Assembly (NCBI GenBank): GCA_964036155.1
Contig: OZ038422.1
Coordinates: 53,467,201 to 53,531,200 of the forward strand
Direction of reading: 5' to 3'
DNA length: 64,000 nt
Origin: Diploscapter coronatus
Lineage: Eukaryota > Nematoda > Chromadorea > Rhabditida > Rhabditidae
Shown here: positions 44,301 to 56,700 of the stretch, in pieces
Position numbering within the stretch: the stretch's first letter is position 1
How the letters are laid out: every line of letters begins with the position of its first letter
Program-made: the position numbers and the translations under genes
The notes under the pieces: generated by a model
What the model was told of the DNA's origin: nothing
Seen by the model: the letters and a program-made list of their open reading frames with translations, nothing else
The model's database searches: none

Positions 44301-47300
44301 AACTACCCATAAAATGATAATAACAGTTAATTATCTTAATTTTCCAGCTGGTGGAAGTGAATGCTGAAGAACAGCGAGCTTCTGTGGTTGGTGTTTTTCC
44401 GATCAGTGACTCGAACGATGAATCGAATAACGATCGAGATGAGTCTCTGTTACACCTGCCAATAAAAGTTGAAGCACTGGATTATTGTCAGGAGGTCAAC
44501 ATTCACTTCCCTGCGATTACCAAGAAATCATACATTTTCAGGAAGCGAACTTAGTATCCAGCCTCGTAAGAGCCAGCTCTCTGTCTACTCTCGAGCCGAC
44601 GTCAACTCTAGCTCAGCGTGATGTAGCGCTATTCTTGAATCTTTCAATTGATAGTTCAATTTACAGAATCCATCATGCAGTGAAGAGGAAATCGAGAAGA
44701 AGATTCGGAATATCAAGAAGGAGGTGGATCCTGAGAACGAACAAGAACAGGTAAAGCAGTTTTTCGACAATTTGGAAACTGAATGCCATGTGACTTCCAG
44801 ACAGCCGTTTTTTCAAGAAATTTAGTATAAATGCATCTAAGTTTGATAATTAGAAACTAAAATATAAATCCGATCTGCGAAAATTACATTTCAAATTCAG
44901 ACTCAAACAACATTCATTCCGACTACTCTAATCGATTCGAACTCACAAACAGCGTCCCAACTTCCTGTAGCTGTTCCTCGTGATAATCTGAGTGCGATGG
45001 TAAATTAAAAAAAAATAATTTAAGGAAACTATTTGAAATTTAATCAGCAATTTTAGGCCAATGTTGTTGAAGCAATAAGGGTCAACCCTATGCAGTCGGC
45101 AGAAATCAGTCGTCCACTAAATACAAGGGTAAGTTATACCGAAAAAGTCGAAGAGGATAATTTATTTCACTTTCAGCTGCGTCTTCCAATTGTCCAGCAG
45201 GTCAATCAACCAAGTCAGTCAGTCAATCCTGCTATGGTACCTGATCAGTTGGTAAGAAATTTGTTGAAGATATTGAATACCAATGACCTGGCTTACGAAA
45301 ATCTAGAAGAGCTCAGTGTGAGCCTAATTCGTAAATTTTGGGAGAGCGATTATACTGACAATGAAGAATCTCTAGTAGTTCGTTGTTCCGAACAGATGTA
45401 GTCGTATGTTGTGCGAAATTGTTTTTTTAATTCGAAATCGAAGTCAACAATTCTTTAATTAAAGAAAACCTAAAATTCAAAGCCAAAGTATCCTAGGAAA
45501 TCTTTATCAAAGAAGCCAAGATTATTTTTCTTTTGTGAAAAACCTATGCTTCGAGTCTTATAAAGCTGAAGTTAAAAGTTTATAATCTCTTGATTCAATT
45601 TAAAAGCGGCCAAAATGCGTCATGATAATTATCATTGCAGATGAATGTAGTGCCTCAACATTTGCATACTCAACAAATGATGCCGTCGCCATCGAGTCAA
45701 CCAATGCCCATGCAGATTCAACAAGTCCCGATGGTAAGAAATCAGGCTATCATTCCAAAATCATGAGTTTTTTATCTGGAAATTTTCAGCAGACTCCAGT
45801 CACGGCATCCAATCCGACATCGGATTGGGTGATCGACATCGAGCAGATCCGACAACAGCGAAACCTTGTCCAACCATCGCAAATGTCACCTCAGACTGTC
45901 GGCACGCCTGCGCCTATTCCACTCATCGTCAGCATGCAGCCACAAATGCAGCAGAGCAACTTCGTGATGGCTTCTCCTGACCAAGGAGCCAACTTCATGG
46001 GTGTAAGTCATAATGGATGTTACAAAGATATTCAAAGCATTTTATGTTCTTATAAATTCAAAATTTTCTCTTCACTAAAATATCATAATGCATTTTCAAC
46101 TATCACCAATTTCAGTATTTCCCTGTCCCCGCAAATGGAATGGTGCCTTTGTTCGCTTCACAGTTGAATATCCCGAATCAGGTGCCGACGAATCAAAGAA
46201 GGCCTCAAGGAATCATCACTCCTCACACACATGCAGCTAGACCGTCAAATTCCACGCCCACGAGTCCAATTCTTCCGAGTTTGACTGGAGAATCTGCGAA
46301 CAAGCAGTCAAACTCCCTGAAAAAGCGACTTGAGGTAAGGTATCCAATAATGTCAAAGGAAAATAATCTTAAATGCTATCAATCATTTATTGATTCGAAA
46401 TTTATAGTGACTAGCCTCCATTATTATCATAAATTGCATTTTAAAATCTAAAATTATATCTTTCTTACATTATTTAAAAACAAATTAGCATCAACTTTTT
46501 CAATGTATAACTTGATGAAATTTTAGAAGAAGGACAGGGGAATTCTGCTGAAGTATTTCGAACGAAACAACAGACCAACGATCGAGGAAAAGTCGAGGAT
46601 GGCAGCTGAACTGGGCACCGAGAGAAGGGTAAGATATTCGGAAAATATAACCAATTTGAGATAGTAATAAGATTAGAGAAAGTGAATAATCCAAACTAAA
46701 TACAGTTTTTGTTCATTCTGAGTAGAATAATCAGATAAAAATGAATGTATAAAATTGATGTAAAGATAAAAAAAAAGGCTCGAAAAATGAATTTGAATGC
46801 ATATAATCTTTGTTTGAAATTAAACGATCGAAGATTAGTTTTAAACGTTTGAAGTCTCTCTAATACTCATTTATAAATTTAAACTTCAGTGCATCGATCT
46901 GTGGTTCACCAAACGAAGAACTCAGATGAAAAAGTCTCAAGCCAAAATGGAAAGCAAGCAGACGAATCCTCCTCAGAATTCATTCCACAGTCTGAATCAG
47001 CCAGTCAGTCAAATACCTGCCGCCACATGTATGGTGTCTCCGTCTTATTCGACCAGCTTCCAACTGCCGCAGAATACTTTCGATGGCCAACTTCCAACAT
47101 TTCCAAACCAAATGCCCTCTGATTATATTGAACAGATGCAGAGAATGCAGCAACAAATGCAGATGGCAACTGCACCGGCAATGTCTCAACAACAACAACA
47201 ACAGAATCATGCCATGAGCACCGTCATCGCACAAATGATGGCAGAAAATCAGGAGGGAAGGAACTCATCGATGATGCTATCGAATCAGCCGTTGAATATC

Positions 47301-47540
47301 AATACTCAATTCCTCCGACAGGCCATAGTGAACAATGCTGGATTTGAAATTGTGCCACAAGCAGAACAGTTTTCGCCGATGATCAACATGTCGCCAATTC
47401 AAATGATCAATAACCCCCATTTCATCCCCCAACAACCGTCATCTAGCAGAATTCAACAGCCTGCAATGCCGTCCTTCCAATCGAATAACGTCTGCATCGA
47501 CAAAGGATTTGCCTGGAGTAACGGCCAGTTTCAAGGCTAG
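41303..47540 (+). CDS. Divergent homeodomain protein with coiled coil and Gln/Met-rich tail
   Basis: Eighteen exons join in phase to 970 residues: 41303-41549, 41808-41947, 42134-42274, 42632-42764, 43630-43904, 43950-44018, 44061-44189, 44348-44494, 44542-44565 (24 bp), 44667-44750, 44901-44999, 45057-45128, 45177-45251, 45641-45733, 45790-46002, 46116-46334, 46527-46628 and 46890-47540. A basic start (KHRKRK) is a likely nuclear signal. Exon 5 gives a coiled coil (about residues 235-312). Residues 712-771 form a homeodomain: LLKYFERNNRP for helix 1, EEKSRMAAELG for helix 2 and CIDLWFTKRRTQMKK for helix 3. Trp48, Phe49, Arg52 and Arg53 are kept, but position 50 is Thr and near-invariant Asn51 is Lys762. 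An intron falls before position 44. The C-terminus is Gln/Met/Pro-rich, like a transactivation or condensate-forming region. A nuclear regulator is inferred; no orthologue is named. Confidence 0.8.
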
Positions 47541-47605
47541 TCTTCACCTTTTCTTGAACTGCGCCTCTAAACTTCCAACAATTTCTCAAACTTAATGATT
47601 TTATT

Positions 47606-47890
47606 TAGAGAGCGCAAGTGGATTCGAATTTTTTCCATGAATTCTTGCAGCTCTCTTTCTCAAAAGAACGAGAAATAGCGATTTTGAATCATTTTCAATC
47701 GTTTGAATGTATCCAAGTTCTGAATTCAAACTCAACTGACGAAAAAACGTAAGTAAAATGGGATGTGGAAGAACTCTTCTCAACGTCGTAACCTTTGATG
47801 GGATTTGCCATTTCTAAAACAGTAAAAATCGGGCTTTCTCATGATTTTGTTCACCAGACTTCCTATTTCAAAATCCACTTGCGTCCTCTA
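47606..47890. mobile_element. hAT-like MITE, 285 bp
   Basis: Inverted ends TAGAGAGCGCAAGTGGATT and (reverse-complemented) TAGAGGACGCAAGTGGATT enclose AT-rich non-coding DNA just downstream of the homeodomain gene. The TAGAG start matches the hAT terminal consensus. Flanking octamers do not match well, so the target duplication may have decayed. The open frame at 47601-47783 (minus) lies inside it and is not a gene. Confidence 0.72.
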
Positions 47891-49165
47891 GACTTTGTTG
47901 TAAATTTTCGAAATTCGGAGTGCCCCATCATACTTGTATATACGGTGATTTCTAATAATTTTTGTTCTAGATGATTATTTTATCAGATTGCAGTACTCTT
48001 CTCGTCATAAATTTTAGAGCAAATATTTAGAGATTTTAAGATTTTCGGAATTATTTTTGTTGTTTCACAATTATTTATTTGTTATTTAATTATTCAAGTT
48101 GCTGATCTCTGCAAAACATAATCGCTACCTTATTCTCATCACTTTCGACTTCATATATTGTCATATTATCGCAATATTGCATACACCGAACAAATACACT
48201 ATTCAATCACTTATGTAGTTTTTAGAAGTAGAATATTAGGATTATCTCGAAAGTCTACTTATGCAGGCTTTTATCGTAGCAATATTTGAAATCAACATAG
48301 CTTTCCCCTAATAAAATAATTCTAAAATCTTCAATCAGAACTGAAAGTAAATCGTTGTATTAGAAACGCGGAAAAAACGTCATCAGGCGTGCGAGAAAAT
48401 ATTTGCCAGTTTGGGAACCATTTTGACGCAGAAAAATCGGTAAAAATCGATTAAAAAAATTAAAGAAAAATGAATTGGAGCAAATGGGAAATACGAGAAG
48501 AAAATGAGCAATTAATAGGCAAAGTAACTACTTTTCGTTCTCTCGTATTTTTCGTTCGCTTGAATTTTTCTGCTTCCGTGAAATTCGTTGTTTTTCCATT
48601 GATTTTTTCGTTTTCAAGCTGCCATTCCTCAGACGAAGAAGGGAAATGGTGTCATTTTGATGCTTGATTGTGAAAATCTCGGACTATTTTTCGTGATATA
48701 AAATTAGCCTACAATCGCGATTTTCAATGCATAAATTCAAGGAAATGGTTCATTCCTCGTCAAAATCGCGCCGTCTCCAACTAACGGAACACCCGAAAGC
48801 TTGCCTCCACTCATCAAGAACATCGGTAGGCGAAGGAGAGTGATTTAGCCTCGAAAAAATGAAGAAATTCTGCTAAACTCATGAAAAAACATGTTTTCTG
48901 AAAAATGACATCGAACAGGTCAAAGCACTGTGGTTTCCAAGTTTTTGGCTTCCATACTACCACTTTCTATCGCCATCCGCGTCGCGGTCTCACTCTTCCC
49001 ATGGTTAAGGATAGAAAGGAATGCAGAGGATGTGTCTTTTCAAAAGAGTGAAAGAAGAAGCGAGTGATGGGAAAAGCGAGCTGATGAAGGTCTCTTCAAT
49101 TTGGGAAGAGAGTACATATCGTGTTTATTAAACTGGCGATTTCGGAATATTATAGGTCCGGCAAA
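47891..49165. other. Intergenic, no gene recognised
   Basis: AT-rich. A small open frame at 48470-48667 has an ATG but no further support. The last 60 bases before 49166 include a TTATAG acceptor (to 49155), suggesting a trans-splice or 5' UTR splice site for the next gene. Confidence 0.5.
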
Positions 49166-52100
49166 ATGGCGTCGATCGTGCGAACTCCTTGTACAGTGCT
49201 CTGCCTCTTCCTTTCGGTCTGCGCAGCAGTCTCTCAAGCAGCCAATCCATTCGCGAGTGAAAGAGAAGCGGAACTCAAGGCTTCAGAGGCCTTGTTAAAT
49301 GAGTACAATCAGGTGAGTTGGGAAGAAGAGCTGTGAATAGGCATGCAAAATTCTGAAGACTCCTTGTACACTGCGTTTTATTTTTAATTTTCGTTGGTAG
49401 TGATTCTAATTTGAATGAAGATCTGGGTTCCAATTCCGACTTTTTGAAAATCGAGTCGGGGGCCAGACTCTGTTTGAATGCAAACAGGGTGACGGGATGA
49501 TACAAAACGTGTTTTTTTCATTTGCGTAATGTAATAATGTAATTATCTTTTCTTCTAATTTTGTCCATATATTTATGATGCAAGGCTATATCCGATAAGA
49601 GTATGTTTTCAGAAATGTGCTAATATCGGGTACTACGAGGAAGGAATGACTTTCGGAGATAGTCTCTTTGAAAGGCCGAATCTGCATATCATAACTGGCA
49701 CTCAGACTCCTACTATTATCGTTAGTCACATCATTCAATAATATTTGCATGATTCTTCACAAGTTGGATCCACCAATTGAGTCATTTGACGACAACTCTG
49801 ACAAAGACGTAAAATGGATCAAACATTGTCAAAAAGTTATTCTCAGACTTCTATTCCATACACACTTCTGGCACAACTTTAGTATTTTGTGCCGTTGTGT
49901 AGTATACATTGGAACCGCAAAATGTTCCACAAAATCTATAACTTTTTATACTTTCCCACTTTCAAAAGATCAATTTTGATATAACTAAAACATTTGTGAA
50001 GAAAAAATCAAATAAAATTAGTTTTTGATCGAAAAGTGCTACCAAAAGTAGACATCAAAATGAACACGATTCTGCCACACAAAAAAGACATTAACACCTT
50101 CCAATACCGGAATTTCGGGCTGATTTTTGGTATAGAACCATTTTATTGAATGGTTCCCCGAATTAACTTACGACTTTTACGTATCTCCTCTTTGAAGGAT
50201 AATTGCCGGGGTTTTCCAAGATCACTTTTTTAATAAAAACGAAAAATGTGAAAGAACGGAGTTTTCGATTCCCAAGTATACAGAAGAACGTTACCTTCTA
50301 GTTGAAATGATTTCAAATGGAATACATTTCAGCGAACGGTCTGCTTCCTGCGTAACTTCTATCTCATCGTCAAAGTCGATCAGTTCGAGCCGGATCTCAG
50401 GTATTTCAGGCCAACTCTCCAATTGGTTTATTCCTGTTTGTTCTCCACATCAGCATTTCTCTTCTACCAATCTGCATAAATCGATGATGCATGATCATCT
50501 TCAGATCCAATTTTTCTTCTGTAACTGTTGGAACAAGATACTGTGATTTGAATGAATCACCATCAATTTGAAATCTGTATTTTTAAGATTAGGAATATCA
50601 TCGTCGATTTCACGAAGTTGCCTTTTCAGTCGTTGCCTGCAACTGGAGATGCGACAGCTCCGTCCATTCAGCACAATTGCAGTGCTGAGTCAGGCAGAGG
50701 ACGTGGGCGTAATCGAGCCCGAGCAGTATCATTACGGACTCTGTGAGTCACTCCAGGTCTATGGCCCTCTGCCGGAATACCTCTTCGTGAGTTTTGCAGG
50801 CATAAAACACTATTTTTCTATCAATTGAGATGAGTATTCTCTTTGTTGTAAATTTCTAAAAGTGCAGACTCTGATAGAGTTCATTAGTTCAACAGAAATG
50901 GCATGAAGAACGAATCGAAAAAAGCGAATAATTGAAATTCTCTTCGTCATCCAAATTTTCAGATTCGATTCCCGGGTGCAGGCGACATGAATGACGACGG
51001 CACGAAGGGTATGCCTGCGATGGTCACCGTCTATGGCAGAGGGGGAATCTTGTCGTAAGCTATTCCACACAATACTTTGTAAATTTACCAGAAATAAGTG
51101 AAATTCGAGAAAGACCAGCGAATCTTTCACATTTTACCCCTTCTCAATGTCAAGCGAGTTTATTTGGAAATTTTTGACACGAAAGTGGATATCGTATCAA
51201 AATTTTACGCGTAAAGTCGCTTTACATTGACCATGCCAGAAAATTTAAAGTCAATATAAAAATTGTGGATACACATGAGAAATGCTATGATAAAAGATCG
51301 TGGACTATACAAAATTCTTGATGTAAATTGATTTGCAGCAGCATGCTTAAATTTGTGATAGACTTGTCGTGCATACCCTAGACCATTTAGTTTCAATTTT
51401 TGTGACTGACAATATTACAAATCACTCTTCTTTTCAAAATTGCTTCACAAATGAATGAAAAAATGGCACATTGATGAATTTTGTAGAGTGGATCTGAACA
51501 TCCAGCCAATCGACAAGTCCAAACTCGATATAACGACGACCTTCACAGCTCCGAGCAAGGAACCGAACTACAGCAATTTGCCCTCAGGGCCTTACAAGGA
51601 CTGGGTGAATCTCTTCAGCCAGATCATCGTCCCGCTCTCTCGATGGACCAGAGGATATCGTGTCGATGTTAGCATTTCTTACTGAAAAGGGTCAAATTAG
51701 AAAAGAAAAAATGCGCAACACACATCTTAGACTTATTAGAAAGGCCATTGATTTTCTTTTCAAAGATATTTAGTTTGAGGATTTTTATTTTTGCGAGAAA
51801 CTGTCTAATATTTTGAACATCCTTAGTTTTAGAGGTTAATGCAAAATGCTTCTTTTGAAGATGATGAATAGTTCTATAATATAATTGTTACTTTTTCCCT
51901 TGTCTTATTTCGTCCTTTCCAGCTGCGTGATTCGTTCTACCATCCGAACATGACGAAGGACAACAAGCTCAGCACGGCAATGATGCAGTGGGCTATGTTC
52001 AACAGGCAGTACGCTAAGGTGGGAAGTTGGAGGAGAACGGCGAGTAGGACCAAAATTCTCTTACCACCCTTATTAGGGCTAGACGAAAGTTAGAATTTTA

Positions 52101-53658
52101 GAAACCGAAACCAAAAGTAATTTGTTTTTACTTTTGAAAAAAATCCGAAGCCGAAAGTTCAAGCTAAATTTTTTTCCTAAAACCTAGATATAAACTTTCA
52201 TCCGGCTTTGATCCATATTCAATTTTTAAGGTAAAAATAATTTTATTTCGGGCTCCCGATTTATCAACGAAAGAATTGCAACAAATGAAGTGAATGTGAT
52301 TTTAGAAAGGAGCGATCCCACTAGTCTACATCCAGGCCATTTTCCTGCTGCACCTCTTCGTCTTCGCCACTGTCCTCTCTCTCTTCCTCGTTGTACAAAC
52401 GGTATGACTAAATTGTTTCATTTAAACATTTTTTTTTAAGATTTCGTCAAATTATCGACATTTCTGAAAATTTGAATACTTGGATTTTTCAATTCATAAG
52501 CCCAGAAATCTTAAAAATTTAATGTTCGCCATATCAGCTATATTAGGAAACTGGCTTGGAAGTGATTTGTACGACAAGGTAATTTGGCAAAGAAACCCAA
52601 GAGTTTCCTGATCATTTAATACAAATAGTCTTCAACCACGGAATAATAAACCCTATCCTTTCGAAACGTCCTATGTTTATATCCTAAGACAGGCTTGTCA
52701 CGAATTTACCCGTCTCCGCCCCAGGAGAAAAATGCTATTCGTCCGTCCCAAATTTTGATTTTTTTCGATCCAGATATGGCTGAAATGAGAAAATTTTTGA
52801 CCCGTCCTAAAAAATCTGTCCCTGTTCCAGAAGAAAATTTTGCTAGCCGTTTTCGTCCGTCTTCGTTCCAGAAAAATTGAATCCGCGACAAGCCTGCCCG
52901 AAGAAAAGACACCAAAGTAAACTCGAAGAAAATAAATGGATGTGCAGAAAATAATGAACGAAAACGAACAATGGGTGCGCTCAATGCCAAAATCTACTCG
53001 ATCGCGCGAGCCACTTGCTTGTCCACGATGTGGCTTTCCCGTCGAATGCTCGACAAATGAATGGGCTGGGTTTATTGTTCTGTGCAGCATACAATACTTT
53101 CTAAGATGTCAATGCTAGAAGCATTTGTCCTCATTCAGCGAGGCGACATCTCGGAAATCGACCAGCGAATCGAGTTCATGGTGCTGGAGAAGGAATACGG
53201 GCAGTCTGAGTCGACCATGACTTCCGCAGAATTGACCAAGGGCCCGGGCATAAAAGTGGTCAGCACTGCTGCACCTGATAATGTGAGTGTTCATTCATTT
53301 TATGTTTCACTCAATTAGAACTTTTTATAACTTTCCAAGGGTTTCATTTTATTTGTTTTTCAACTGACAATGAAGATCAGAATGTAAATTTCCTCTCTAT
53401 CGCCTACAAAAATTGATACAGAAGGATATCTAGAAACTTAGAGATTTAACATGACTTTTCCTCTCCCCTATTCCTTATATCATTTTTAACGAGGATTTTA
53501 TCTTATTTTGGAAGAGAAATACTCTCAAAATTTCCTTTTCCAAACGAAGAAATTGTAATTTGCAGAAGGACCAGTACCACACGGTCAAGACGAATCTGCA
53601 CACGGAAAAGACAAGTGATGATGCGATCACAGAAAATCTGAAGACCGCTGTGATGTAG
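49166..53658 (+). CDS. Predicted type I single-pass membrane protein, family unknown
   Basis: Ten exons join in phase: 49166-49312, 49613-49720, 50333-50400, 50630-50786, 50963-51054, 51487-51667, 51923-52018, 52306-52401, 53139-53282 and 53566-53658, giving 393 residues. A signal peptide (CTVLCLFLSVCAAVSQA, cut near residue 25) precedes a luminal or extracellular domain of about 260 residues with few Cys. One membrane helix (IFLLHLFVFATVLSLFLVV, about residues 292-312) and an 80-residue polar tail follow. The chosen ATG is the second in frame and starts the signal peptide; the upstream one at 49121 would precede a likely splice acceptor. AATAAA at 53749-53754 fits the poly(A) signal. GC content in exons is clearly above the introns, supporting the model. 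I recognise no domain; it may be nematode-specific or a diverged cell-surface receptor. Confidence 0.83.
52690..52896. mobile_element. Small MITE, 207 bp, in an intron
   Basis: Inverted ends CAGGCTTGTCACGAATT and, reverse-complemented from the right side, CAGGCTTGTCGCGGATT. Flanks TCCTAAGA / CCCGAAGA could be a degraded 8-bp duplication. It sits in the intron between the membrane helix exon and the next exon of the 49166-53658 gene. Overlapping long open frames here on both strands reflect composition, not genes. Confidence 0.68.
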
Positions 53659-53754
53659 ACACATACCAAAAAGTGATGGAAGAAGAAAAGAGGGGATAGA
53701 GGAATAGACCGGCAGATACAGCCCCGAATATGCTATGTCTACAAGAACAATAAA

Positions 53755-56700
53755 CAACTTCAAGAAGGCCGGCTTTTCTTTTTATATTTTTAATTTCTAA
53801 TTTACATTTCATGCGATTTTAAAATTTTCTATTTGATTTATGTTACAATCTTCAATTTTTAATTGATTCAGTACGAATAGAACTCATTCATTTTTCTACA
53901 ATCTTGAATTTCCAATTCCGCTCGAAATATTTGATGTTTCAATTTGCAATTTTTCCAAGTTCAAAGCTCTCTGCTTATTCCTTGCATTTGGAATGTTGCT
54001 TTCGAATCGCAATAACTCTGCACACTTTCATCACTGCCATTTTGCTGTTTCATGCTTCATGTCCACCCCCATTTATTCTCCGTACTTTCACAGAATTCAG
54101 TCTGTTTCATCATTTCAGCGTCATTTCCTGCCACCTTCTTTCTGTAGCTGATCATTTATTCAGTCGCGATATCTAATGCTCTCTTGTTATTTAACTTATT
54201 CGTTCTTTCGACTATTCAATTATCCTCCCTCAGCCCGTTCAATTCAATTTTGACCAACAGACAAATCCTTGCTCACTTATTTTATTTCAATCATCCATCG
54301 CCTATTAACCCTGATTTGATTTACTTTGCCCTGATCTGATTAATCAAGCTCAAAATACAGCTGCTCTGTAATTATGCACATAATGAATTGGGCTCTTCCT
54401 GCTTCTGAAACAGCTAATCTTCGTCAATTTGTATTCCTCTGACGCACTTCAATTGTTTTGTTCAGTCGAATTTGTAGCGACTGTACCATTCGCACTCGGC
54501 ACTTGTGATACAATACTCCAGTTAAATGCGTAAATATTCTTTGGACTTGTCGAAAATTTGGTCTTGATTTGGTATTTAAAGAAGGAACTATTGAAACAAT
54601 TTCACTATAGATCAGTGACGATATTTTATTCTCTAATACGGCTGAATACTGCTTCCGCCGAGTTCAAAATTCTTGAGGCAAATAATTTTCTTATATTCTG
54701 AAAGTTGTTAGGGATTAGTTAGTTTTTGGCACCAACTTTCAAAGTACAGTGACGAGCGAAGTTTGGAAGCACAACGGTTTCTGAGACACGTTTATTTTAA
54801 ACATCTAGCATGGCCAGATTTGGTTGAAAAACGTCACTCATCGATTGGACCAAATTATGCAATTCAGATAAAGCTTATCCCGATTAGATCACTTTAGTCG
54901 ACTGAAATAGAGTTCATCAAACTACCATGCGTTTCCTACCTCTCGCTCACCACTACATATTCTGGATCACTAATATTTTCATTCTAACCATTTCAATTTT
55001 GTACCCTCACTTCTCTGCAAGTTGATGTTGACTCTCACCGTGTGAAGAATTCTATCCAATATCTACCAGTAGTTTTGAGTTCTGCTTTACTTCAATCCTC
55101 ATAATAACCTGCTGAATAACTCTGGTATCAAATGCCTCACGCGCCTTCGCCATTCAAGTTTTCTAAATGACGATGATTTTTCTCTTCGACTTAATTATTA
55201 ACTTCGCATTTTCCCTCCTCTTACTCGAAGTACTAATTTGACTGAACAGTTGTATGACGTTTGCTGATATTTCTCCTTTCCTCGTCTCATCCCCCTCAAT
55301 TTTCTTTTTTCAACCTTTCAAATTTCAATGTTTTGCATTTCCCCTGATTTCCGGTGTCAATTATCGCTAATAAGAGTTCACATTTCGAAATGATTATTAC
55401 GATTCTCCATCTTGTTTTCATTCCTTCTCAGTTTCGTCATGATCGTAGTGATTAATATAACTGCTTGAATGCAAAACGAGGAATGCATCTTCCTCTCTCC
55501 TTGACAAGCGACAGAGCCAGTCCAGAAGAAGACCAGCTTTGTTTTCCTTTCCCGGAATCATTCGTCAAAATCTGCCTCAATCTGGCAGCTGGGTTGGGGT
55601 TGGTTGGTATAAATCAGATACCAAATTCCCTTGACATTTTGCATAAATTTAGCCGAAGTAGCCATTTTTGGTCATAATCACATTGTCCATTGAACACGCT
55701 GGGAGAAATGTCTGCCTGGAATGAGATTTGCGATATAATCATTCCCACAATCAACTGAAAAATGACATTACGAGACTCATAAATTCGAACGCCTATCGAG
55801 CAAGAATACAGGGTTCGATACAATTATCTGCAAAATCATATTTTGTTGGCGAAAAAACGAAAAAGGGCGCGGAGTTTAATTTACTAAAGCTTTTATCACG
55901 TTCGTTTTATGAGTGGAGTAATCTCATATTCTAGGGATATTTAGAGGACGTTTTACTTCTCAAATGACGCTAGAGTTGTACGCGCGGACTATTTAAAAGG
56001 CTTATTTCGAGAGAAATTTGTGATTTTACCTGGAAGTTGCTCGTTTTTAGTGCTCATTTTATGCGCTCTTTGGGTCTGCCGTTAAACTTCGTCTTTCTTT
56101 TCCTAAGCGTTTAATTCGGCCAATAAGCAGCACTTATGTAGCACGGAATTTCGCTAGGATACATTTTGCCTCTTTTCTCGATGAAAATCCCGTATTTCGC
56201 CCGATTTAAATGCCACCCCCCACCAGACTTTTGCTTGCCTTTTCTGCTTTCCGAAAAGATTGCCACTTTGCTCTACGTTTTCAACTTTCACACGATTTCC
56301 TCTGGCAGAATGTCCAGAATTCGCTCATTCTACACGTGTTTTGGTTTTTGATGGCTTCATATTTAGCTGATCATTACATCATTCTGATTTAGATTTTTCC
56401 TGAACCTCAAGTAATTCTAACGTTCGTTTGAAATCTCGATTTCGTTTCAGTTGTTATCTTTTCCTTTCAAGTTTTTCACTTGTACGTCCACATCTGATCC
56501 TTCTTATTTTTCTTCTTCAAAAATAAAATGCCATTCATTCTTTGTTGCAAAGATATGCAAATGCAGCGTATCGAGCAACCAGCCAGTATTTGTAGGCAGA
56601 AAATGTCTGCTAATTTTTTTTCTACCTTTTTGCTTTTTGTATCCTTAGTTTGCATTTCTGCATATTTATCACTGCGATAACATCTTTTTTCTTTGCATTT

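Noticed and set aside
36165..47540. Zinc-finger and homeodomain exons as one giant gene
   Set aside because: The zinc-finger frame reads to a stop at 40021-40023, and its possible donor at 39983 is in the wrong phase for the exon containing ATG 41303.
52698..53118. Long open frames on both strands within an intron of the membrane protein gene
   Set aside because: The left half coincides with a MITE with inverted ends; a Cys-containing frame at 52936-53118 has too little support.
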